Positions 54,361 to 64,000 of a stretch of 64,000 bases of DNA are shown here, piece by piece (within the stretch, counting starts at the first letter, position 1; every line of letters begins with the position of its first letter). A program made the translations under genes and the position numbers. Where the stretch lies: positions 62,001 through 126,000 of the forward strand of contig JAAVZR010000024.1 of assembly GCA_022791755.1 (NCBI GenBank). Reading direction: 5' to 3'. The notes below the pieces were generated by a model. The model saw only the letters and a list, made by a program, of their open reading frames with translations. It searched no databases and was not told the DNA's origin. This DNA is from Lachnospiraceae bacterium (lineage in GTDB: Bacteria > Bacillota > Clostridia > Lachnospirales > Lachnospiraceae).

Positions 54361-55515
54361 TCAATATCCTGTAATCTCCCCGTAATGAAACTGCCCTGCT
54401 TTCGTCAGCGTTACAATGCCTCCGTCTGCTCTGGCCCACCCCTTTTGTATCAGTACGTCCAGCTTCCCGCGAAGAGACTTTGGCGCCGTCTCTCCAAACA
54501 GTTCCTCATAGGCTGCCTCCGCGAATCCTTCGCTCAGTCCCAGCCGCCCATATATGTATTCCTGCGCCATATCGGCAGTGTCCCGTTCCCGGATCTGCGC
54601 CGTCAGTTTCTCAAAATCTCCGGCATTCTTCATATATAAAGTATTATTATTGAGATTGCGGATATAGTATCCTTCGAAACGCGAAACAGCCCCCACTCCC
54701 ATACCTATGACAGAAGCTCCGTTTCGCTCAAGAACGCGATACCGGTACTCATATCCCGGCAGGCAGAAAAGCCCGGCCCCATAGCAGAGATACCCCTTTT
54801 CTGTCAGATACCCGGCCGCGTGTTCATACATCTCCTGTCTGGCTGCCTTATCCGGGAATTCTCCGGATTCGATTCCCCCCGAAAACCAGATTCCTTTTTC
54901 TTTCGCTTCCTCATAGCCTCCCACATCCAACGGTTCCACCGTAATATGGCCCGGCTGCATGATCTCGCAGGCATGGAGCGTATTATGCCAGGACTGCATA
55001 GTCTGGCCCGGGATGCCGTAGTTTACCGTAATTCCCACGTTATTCAGATGGAATTTGCGGAAGAAGCGGATGGCGTTACGGATATCCTGAGCCCGGAAGG
55101 AACAGTTCAGCGTATGCAGCTCACTGTCGTTATCCGAGCGTGCCATCAGCTCCACACGGTTTGGATGACCGGAGGCGATACCGGTCAGCGACGGCGTCCC
55201 GATCGTGTTTGGGAGCGCATCATAGCTAACCTCTGCTCCCGGTACCAAAGGTAGCTTCTCGCGGACGAGAGAGAGAACCTTCCCCAACAGATCGGGACTC
55301 ATGACCGAAGCACTTCCCCCGCCCAGGCGCACGGCCCGGATCTCATATTCATCCAGATCTCCTTCATAAGAAAGAATCTCCCGGCCCAGACAGGTGAGAT
55401 ACCTGTTTTTCTCCGCGTTGGAGCCAATGAGATAATAACGGCTCAGAAAATTTTCCGGCTGAATACAATAGGGAATATGCAGATCCAGAATCAAGGGGAT
55501 TCGTGTTTGTGCCAT
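54361..55515 (-). CDS. HemN/HemW-like radical SAM fold protein lacking the iron-sulfur cysteines
   Basis: This 384-residue protein follows the HemN/HemW pattern. It has an LDLHIPYC start, the SAM-binding GGGSASVMSPDLL region, VNYGIPGQTMQSW, and a C-terminal HemN_C-like winged helix (about 310-380). The CxxxCxxC cluster motif is broken. After Cys17 the next two positions are Glu21 and Leu24, so only one of three cysteines remains. It should not bind the 4Fe-4S cluster and may have a non-radical role such as haem or cofactor handling. It lies 129 bases downstream of the exported flavin reductase on the same strand. Confidence 0.8.
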   Translation of the reverse strand: MAQTRIPLILDLHIPYCIQPENFLSRYYLIGSNAEKNRYLTCLGREILSYEGDLDEYEIRAVRLGGGSASVMSPDLLGKVLSLVREKLPLVPGAEVSYDALPNTIGTPSLTGIASGHPNRVELMARSDNDSELHTLNCSFRAQDIRNAIRFFRKFHLNNVGITVNYGIPGQTMQSWHNTLHACEIMQPGHITVEPLDVGGYEEAKEKGIWFSGGIESGEFPDKAARQEMYEHAAGYLTEKGYLCYGAGLFCLPGYEYRYRVLERNGASVIGMGVGAVSRFEGYYIRNLNNNTLYMKNAGDFEKLTAQIRERDTADMAQEYIYGRLGLSEGFAEAAYEELFGETAPKSLRGKLDVLIQKGWARADGGIVTLTKAGQFHYGEITGY

Positions 55516-55557
55516 AATCTTTCTCCTCCTGCGGCGTCACCGCCGATGCAATGTAAA

Positions 55558-55606
55558 GCACAGGGCGTGTCTGTGCCAGGCAGTGCCCGACACCCGCGCC
55601 CCGTGC
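55558..55606 (-). terminator. Long GC-rich hairpin after the second flavin reductase gene
   Basis: On the minus strand GCACGGGGCG pairs with CGCCCTGTGC (one G-T), with an inner GTGTC/GACAC stem, followed by only TTTA. It may be a weak terminator or a processing or stabilising structure between the reductase and HemN-like genes. Confidence 0.5.
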
Positions 55607-55644
55607 GATATTACAATTCATTCAAATCCGAGAAGCCCGTCCTA

Positions 55645-58095
55645 TCAGCCCGGACCACCGGGACCGCCGGGCCCTCCCGGACCACCGGGACCGCCGGGCC
55701 CTCCCGGGCCACCGGGACCGCCGAAGCCCTGAGGACCCTCCATGGCTTCCACCGGGACGCCCAGGAATTTCTGATCGGAGGCCACCTGATGCCCGGCTAT
55801 CCAGCCATGGGTGATCGCCATGCCTACGGAATTGCCCGCAAAAGGCGTGCTGTAGCCGAATCCGTAGCGTCCTCCCAGGCAGTTTCCGGCTGCGTACAGT
55901 CCTTCAATAGGCTCCCATTCCTTATTTAACACGTTCTGCGTCTCGTCCGTGATCATACCTGACATGGTAACCATCATCGGATTGGAGCCGTGGGAGAATG
56001 AGCTGGCGCCGCCGTAGAACGGAGCCGTGTCGATGGGAATCATGTACTCCTTCTCCTTGCCGTAATCGCTGTCCACGCCTTCATAGCACAGCTTATTGTA
56101 ATGCTCGATAGAGGCAAGGAAGTTATCCTTCGCCGCGCCGGAGTAGCCCAGAAGATCCGCCAGCTCCTCCAACGTATTGGCGCAGTAGACACTCCCGCTC
56201 ATCATATCACGCTCGGCCAGATTGGCGATGGTGATCCGGTTAGATTCTCCGGGCACACAGGATTCCATATCCTGCTCGATCTTATCCCAGTAATCCTGCA
56301 TGCCGAAATTCGGTGCGCCGTGATCCAGAGGCGCCGCCATCAGCGTCTTGCGCCAGTTGGCATCCGTCACATAGGAGCACAGACCAGCCGGCTGACGAAG
56401 ACCTACCGCGCCCATCTGTGCAATGGCTCCTTCGTTCATGAAGCGCTTACCCCGGGCATTGAGCATCAGCATGGGAGCCGTGCCCCAGGGGCCCGAGGCC
56501 CCCCCGCCGATGGCCATCCATCCGCGTGGAGTCGGCTCGATCATACCGCCTGCCCAGCACGCCATCTTATGTCCTGCACCATTGCGGGAACCGGTGGCCG
56601 CCCAGCTGTCGGCGCCGGCTCCGTTTCTTTCAGCCCATTCCATGCCTTCATTTAAAAGGGCCCAGCACATTTCCGGATTTCCGATAAAATCGCCGGAGCA
56701 AAGAATCACTCCCTTATTACAGTTGTAGCGGTAATAGGTTCCGTTATTGTCCTTGGCGTACAGGCCCGTCACCTTACCGGACGCATCCTGAATCAGCTTG
56801 ATTCCCTCACGCTCAAAATCCCAGGTGCATCCCTCGGACTCCTGAACGTATTTTACCACATATTTATGGACGAATTCAATATTATTTCCCTGATAACCGT
56901 AGAACTGCGCATTGCACGGCCAGGTCAGGTAGTCGCCGCAGCGGATCGGGTAGGATGCCTTGTGCTGTCCGTAGGCCGCCTGAGTGTTACACAGCGGATA
57001 GGAGAACATATCGCTCATATCGTAATGTCCCTCGCCTCCTGCCGGTTCTCCGTCCACCCACTGGTCGCCGGTGCTGCCGTCGCCGGTGGCCTTGGGTACG
57101 ATGACAGCCGTGGATGCCAGATAGACATTGCTGTCGTCCGCCTTGCGCTCCTCCTCGTAGGAATCATAAATCTCTTTATAACGGTCAAACATCTGCCCGG
57201 AATACTGTACGAAATTCTTAAGAATCTCCGGATTTACACGGCCCGCCGCACGCTTGCAGAACTCAGACGTAATCGCACCGGTGTCATAGGGGCCGTATCC
57301 GCGGTCAATCAGAAATCGGGAGTTCACATGGCCGATATCCTCGCCGTACCAGCCTCCCATATTGGAACCTGTCTCTTCCAGATCGACAAAATTTCCCCAG
57401 GGCTGCTTTTCGACCACAGCCACCGTAACGCCTTCATCCACAGCGCCGAATGCAGCGCCTATGCCTGCATGACCGCCGCCCAAGATAATCACATCATATG
57501 TACCTGCATCTTCATAGGAAGCCGGGTCTGCCGGAACCTCCCCCAGCCATTCACCCGGTCCGCAGTAGCCGGTGACACGGCCGGTCACCTCGGCCGGAGC
57601 CGGCGTCTCTACCTCTGTGCCGGTGGCCTGAGCGATACAGTTCGCCACACAAGACTGTATCGCCGCCACGGAAGCACTCAGGGTACAGCCGGTGACCGCG
57701 TCCACATCTGCACTCTGTCCTTCCACAATAGCAGCTGCCATGGCAGTCTTCTGCTCTTCCTTCAGCAGATCCTGCCCGCCGGAAGACTCGATGATGCATG
57801 CGGTAATCGCCGCTGCGGAAAACTCCATCGTCACCGTAATACTGGCATAAGCCATCTCCTCGGTGGCCGAATACGTGCCGGGTGTGTACTTGTCCGTCTG
57901 CCCCGGAGCGGGAGCCGTCGTGGACGGAGGCGCCGTCTCGGCCGCTCCTGCCGTGGTCCCCGCAGTCGTAGCCGGCTCCGTGGCTCCGGCAGTCCCGCTG
58001 CAGGCGCCCACCAGACCGGCCGCCGCCATACCGGCAGCTCCGGCCAGAGCACCCTTCAGGAAATCTCTCCTGGAAATCGTCTTTTTCTGTGCCAT
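55645..58095 (-). CDS. Exported FMN-binding/FAD-dependent reductase with Gly-Gly-Pro tail
   Basis: This protein has 816 residues. It has a twin-arginine signal SRRDFLKG (8-15) with a lipobox ending in Cys32 and a Thr/Ala/Pro linker. An FMN_bind domain (about 70-160) has the attachment-site variant AVTGCTLS (133-140). An FAD_binding_2 reductase follows with ILGGGHAGIGAA (about 204-215) and a late GLYAAGNCLGG. It probably faces the outside and reduces an organic acceptor with electrons from a membrane donor, as in related gut bacterial reductases. The extreme C-terminus is about eight GGP units, unusual for the family. It is divergent from a LysR gene and paralogous to 1-1861. Confidence 0.92.
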   Translation of the reverse strand: MAQKKTISRRDFLKGALAGAAGMAAAGLVGACSGTAGATEPATTAGTTAGAAETAPPSTTAPAPGQTDKYTPGTYSATEEMAYASITVTMEFSAAAITACIIESSGGQDLLKEEQKTAMAAAIVEGQSADVDAVTGCTLSASVAAIQSCVANCIAQATGTEVETPAPAEVTGRVTGYCGPGEWLGEVPADPASYEDAGTYDVIILGGGHAGIGAAFGAVDEGVTVAVVEKQPWGNFVDLEETGSNMGGWYGEDIGHVNSRFLIDRGYGPYDTGAITSEFCKRAAGRVNPEILKNFVQYSGQMFDRYKEIYDSYEEERKADDSNVYLASTAVIVPKATGDGSTGDQWVDGEPAGGEGHYDMSDMFSYPLCNTQAAYGQHKASYPIRCGDYLTWPCNAQFYGYQGNNIEFVHKYVVKYVQESEGCTWDFEREGIKLIQDASGKVTGLYAKDNNGTYYRYNCNKGVILCSGDFIGNPEMCWALLNEGMEWAERNGAGADSWAATGSRNGAGHKMACWAGGMIEPTPRGWMAIGGGASGPWGTAPMLMLNARGKRFMNEGAIAQMGAVGLRQPAGLCSYVTDANWRKTLMAAPLDHGAPNFGMQDYWDKIEQDMESCVPGESNRITIANLAERDMMSGSVYCANTLEELADLLGYSGAAKDNFLASIEHYNKLCYEGVDSDYGKEKEYMIPIDTAPFYGGASSFSHGSNPMMVTMSGMITDETQNVLNKEWEPIEGLYAAGNCLGGRYGFGYSTPFAGNSVGMAITHGWIAGHQVASDQKFLGVPVEAMEGPQGFGGPGGPGGPGGPGGPGGPGGPGGPG

Positions 58096-58124
58096 TCTTA
58101 CACCTCTCTCTTTAAGGAATCCCG

Positions 58125-58151
58125 GAAAAAATCCACGGTGCCTCCGTGGAT
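58125..58151 (-). terminator. Terminator-like hairpin in the leader of the second flavin reductase gene
   Basis: ATCCACGG and CCGTGGAT form a perfect 8-bp stem with a 5-base loop, followed on the minus strand by TTTTTT. It lies 30 bases before the start codon and downstream of the likely promoter, so it could attenuate transcription. Confidence 0.65.
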
Positions 58152-58167
58152 ACCGAACAGCCTCCGG

Positions 58168-58195
58168 GTTATATTACTTTTTCATTATGACACAA
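58168..58195 (-). promoter_or_regulatory. Likely promoter of the second flavin reductase gene
   Basis: On the minus strand TTGTGT (58190-58195) and TATAAC (58168-58173) are 16 bases apart. The match is moderate, as expected for an activator-dependent promoter. Confidence 0.4.
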
Positions 58196-58234
58196 AAATG
58201 CTTGCATTTCTACACGGAATAAATTATGCTTATT

Positions 58235-58250
58235 ATAAGGAATTCCTTAT
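58235..58250. promoter_or_regulatory. 16-bp perfect palindrome, likely LysR operator
   Basis: ATAAGGAATTCCTTAT lies between the two divergent genes, 40 bases upstream of the reductase's likely -35. It differs in sequence from the palindrome at 2038-2071, fitting a distinct LysR specificity. Confidence 0.6.
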
Positions 58251-58312
58251 CGAACAAACCCATTTTTTGCGGGATCCGCCCCCTTACAGACGATATCAAA
58301 AGGAGCTGCCAC

Positions 58313-59236
58313 ATGTATAATAAGCAACTGGAAACATTTTTAAAGGTCGCGGATGAAGGCAACTTTTCCAAAGCTGCCTCTGCTCTCTACGTCAGCTCCA
58401 GCGCCGTCATCCAGCAGATCAATCATCTCGAACGCGACCTGGGCGTTGCCCTTTTTGAACGCGGGCGCTATGGTGTACGGCTGACTGAAGCAGGCGCATA
58501 TCTGGCCGAGGAAGCCAAGAGCTATATTCGCAAGGGAATACAGATACGTAAGAATCTGCTTCATATCTCTTCCAGAACGAACACGCTCTGTATCGGATCA
58601 GCCCACTTCCAAAAAGTGCGCCTGCTCTATGATTTCTGGGCCATGTTTTCCCAGCTGGGAAAAAAGTTTGACATTCGCCTGGTTAACATAGAAAATCCCG
58701 CTTCCGCAGAGCATGAAGTGGAACTGATCGAGAGCGTTAAGGTCACAACCGGCTGGTTAGATAAATGGGATTTTCTGAATCTGTGTAATGTCCGGACCGG
58801 CTGCGCCGTGGCCCGTCACCACGCCCTGGCCGGCCGGCCCTTTATACGCTACGAAGATCTGGCCGGCTGGACGCTGTACTGTCAAAGCCAGCCAGGTATG
58901 GCTCATCCGGAGATACCGGGCGGGCTGTACGATGATCTGCGCTGCCACAGCATCATTCCGGAACAAGTGGACGCCTACCATATGGATCTGATGTGGAGAT
59001 GCGCCTGTGAGCCCTGTGCGCTCATTACGCCCATGTGCTGGCAGGACATTATGCCCGACATGGTCATCCTCCCCTTCGAAAAGGAATACCTTATCCCCTA
59101 TGGTTTCTACTACCGAAGGGATATCTCCGAAGCCGCCCGCGAATTTCTGGACTTTATCATCAGCCTGTACAACGGCAGATTCCCTGATCTGCCTCTTCCG
59201 GTCCTCCCCGCTTCGGTTCCCGTGACGGTACGGTAG
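58313..59236 (+). CDS. LysR-family transcriptional regulator
   Basis: This protein has 307 residues from the ATG at 58313, preceded by AAAAGGAGC; an earlier in-frame ATG lies over the palindrome. The LysR winged helix (about 1-60, QLETFLKVADEGNFSKAASA, then VSSSAVIQQINHLER) is followed by an effector domain whose C-terminal part is less typical. It is divergent from the exported flavin reductase and probably controls it. It is only distantly similar to the LysR protein at 2183. Confidence 0.92.
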   Translation: MYNKQLETFLKVADEGNFSKAASALYVSSSAVIQQINHLERDLGVALFERGRYGVRLTEAGAYLAEEAKSYIRKGIQIRKNLLHISSRTNTLCIGSAHFQKVRLLYDFWAMFSQLGKKFDIRLVNIENPASAEHEVELIESVKVTTGWLDKWDFLNLCNVRTGCAVARHHALAGRPFIRYEDLAGWTLYCQSQPGMAHPEIPGGLYDDLRCHSIIPEQVDAYHMDLMWRCACEPCALITPMCWQDIMPDMVILPFEKEYLIPYGFYYRRDISEAAREFLDFIISLYNGRFPDLPLPVLPASVPVTVR

Positions 59237-59282
59237 CGCCATATCCCCCGTAATCCGCCCCTCTACGAAAGGAAAATATCTT

Positions 59283-59978
59283 ATGCTCCTGGAAAACATA
59301 GAAATGCTGCGCGACCTGACGCTCCCCTCTATCCTGCTTCGCTGTCTTCTCTCCATGCTTTTAAGCGGTATCCTGGGATTTGAACGGGAGAAGAAGCGCC
59401 GCCCTGCCGGCTTTCGCACCTATATCGTGGTATGCCTGGGCTCCTCCCTTGCCATGATGACCGGCATCTACTTAAACAGTGTCACCGGCAGCGGGGATGC
59501 CGGCCGCATCGCGGCTCAGGTCATCAGCGGCATCGGCTTTCTGGGCGCAGGGACTATTCTGGTCACCAAGCAGAATCAGGTCAGAGGGCTTACGACGGCC
59601 GCCGGGCTCTGGGCTGCCGCCTGCCTGGGACTGGCGCTGGGAGCCGGCTTTTATACCGGAGCCATTGTGGCCTTTACCGGTATCTGGCTCTCCCTCCATA
59701 TTCTGCGTATCGTGGACCGGTATCTCTACAACCACTCCAGGATCATGACCCTCTATGTGGAGTTTCAGTCGATACGGGATGTGAGCCGCTTTCTCGCCTA
59801 TGCCAGACAAAAGCAGTGCACCGTCGGCAATCTGGAGCTCTCCCGCACCAAAAACCAGGATGGTAATACCACGGTCTCCGCCATCGTGACTCTCCATTTT
59901 CCCGAGCTGGTCTCCCACACTCAGATCGTGGAAATCTACGGAGCTCTGGACGGTGTCACCTTCATAGAAGAAATCTGA
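59283..59978 (+). CDS. MgtC/SapB-family membrane protein
   Basis: This 231-residue protein has four to five N-terminal membrane helices with the MgtC signature region GFEREKKRRPAGFRTYIVVC, then GSSLAMMTG and QVISGIGFLGAGTIL. A cytoplasmic C-terminal domain (about 150-230) resembles ACT-like domains. MgtC proteins act in adaptation to low magnesium or acid and can modulate ATP synthase; the role in this organism is unknown. It follows the LysR gene by 46 bases on the same strand. Confidence 0.92.
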   Translation: MLLENIEMLRDLTLPSILLRCLLSMLLSGILGFEREKKRRPAGFRTYIVVCLGSSLAMMTGIYLNSVTGSGDAGRIAAQVISGIGFLGAGTILVTKQNQVRGLTTAAGLWAAACLGLALGAGFYTGAIVAFTGIWLSLHILRIVDRYLYNHSRIMTLYVEFQSIRDVSRFLAYARQKQCTVGNLELSRTKNQDGNTTVSAIVTLHFPELVSHTQIVEIYGALDGVTFIEEI

Positions 59979-59999
59979 TTATCTCCTCTACAAAGAAAG

Positions 60000-60039
60000 A
60001 GGCCGCAGCAGCGATTTCCTCATCGCTCTGCGGCCTTTT
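60000..60039. terminator. Terminator between mgtC-like gene and rpoC
   Basis: AGGCCGCA pairs with TGCGGCCT, with an inner AGCGAT/ATCGCT stem, followed on plus by TTTT. A pyrimidine-rich tract on minus suggests it serves rpoC as well. Confidence 0.8.
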
Positions 60040-60078
60040 CTGCCTTGTATGCTTCTGTTATCCTTTATCCATTGGTTC

Positions 60079-63807
<3,729 letters not shown>

Positions 63808-63834
63808 GTGTCTACTCCTTTCTTAAACGCTTTC

Positions 63835-64000
63835 CTATTCTTCACTATAATCGTCACTGTAGTCGTAGGTATAGTCATCATATTCGGAATCGGAACCGTA
63901 GTCGTCCCCGCCGACATTCACAAGCTCTTCGTTTTCAAAAGCCTGCTCCTGATAGCCCATACCGCCCAGATCCTCGTCAAAATTGCCGAAATGCTTATCA
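63835..64000 (-). CDS. rpoB: RNA polymerase beta subunit, C-terminal end
   Basis: The frame enters from the right edge and ends at 63835. The last 54 residues read from DKHFGNFDEDLGGMGYQEQA to an acidic Asp/Tyr/Ser/Glu-rich tail. This acidic extension beyond the conserved core and the position before rpoC identify it as rpoB. Most of the gene is outside the window. Confidence 0.9.
   Translation of the reverse strand, partial: DKHFGNFDEDLGGMGYQEQAFENEELVNVGGDDYGSDSEYDDYTYDYSDDYSEE

Noticed and set aside
58226-58312. Upstream ATG for the second LysR gene
   Set aside because: It lies over the operator palindrome and lacks a ribosome-binding site; similarity begins at 58313 after AAAAGGAGC.

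Overview
The window looks like the chromosome of an anaerobic Clostridia member, most likely Lachnospiraceae. The gene content supports this: MarR-linked heterodimeric ABC exporters, a TIGR04086-type membrane protein, a HAAS/DUF1700 protein, BspA-like leucine-rich repeats, small holin-like peptides and a Gram-positive style rpoBC/str locus. The base composition is close to balanced. Mucin- and glycan-directed enzymes (an M60-like metallopeptidase, GH1, GH3) fit a gut habitat. No rRNA, CRISPR array or complete transposon is visible.

Layout, left to right. (1) 1-3070: an exported FMN/FAD reductase (runs off the left edge) divergent from a LysR regulator, with a 34-bp near-palindrome between them. 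(2) 3094-7301: a MarR regulator and a heterodimeric ABC exporter with matching operator-like sites. (3) 7376-13935: a 1823-residue secreted M60-like peptidase with a type I dockerin, followed by a membrane-anchored protein with a possible cohesin-like domain. (4) 14126-16788: a sugar-phosphate epimerase and a polyol-phosphate dehydrogenase, divergent from a DeoR regulator. (5) 16778-28724: a sugar locus with a CUT1-type ABC importer, two FAD-dependent oxidoreductases, an LRR/metallo-beta-lactamase fusion, a ribulokinase-like kinase and a GntR regulator. (6) 28737-30700: tRNA genes and remnants of a small toxin, a DeoR regulator and an FGGY kinase. (7) 30763-33215: 6-phospho-beta-glucosidase and RpiR regulator. 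(8) 33261-37577: housekeeping genes (phosphodiesterase, RdgB, rRNA methyltransferase, rhodanese, dtd), an Asn-rich 50-residue protein and a HAAS protein. (9) 37739-39048: a type I toxin-like peptide and a truncated integrase abutting a Met-Asp-Leu-Arg tRNA operon. (10) 39247-49561: TIGR04086 protein, DppA, Mrp, an ABC exporter, an RNA methyltransferase, a YARHG lipoprotein, cardiolipin synthase and GH3. (11) 49638-64000: tuf, fusA, rpsG, rpsL, then an accessory block (HemN-like protein, second exported flavin reductase, LysR, MgtC), then rpoC and the end of rpoB.

Three things stand out. The window carries two paralogous divergent flavin-reductase/LysR modules, and one sits between rpoC and rpsL, genes that are normally adjacent. 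The sugar locus at 16.8-28.7 kb pairs an ABC importer and a pentulose-type kinase with two FAD oxidoreductases and an unusual LRR-MBL protein, so it may encode an oxidative carbohydrate route not yet described. The dockerin-bearing M60 peptidase and its cohesin-like neighbour look like a two-gene surface-attachment system. All functional assignments come from reading motifs in the sequence; no database search was run.
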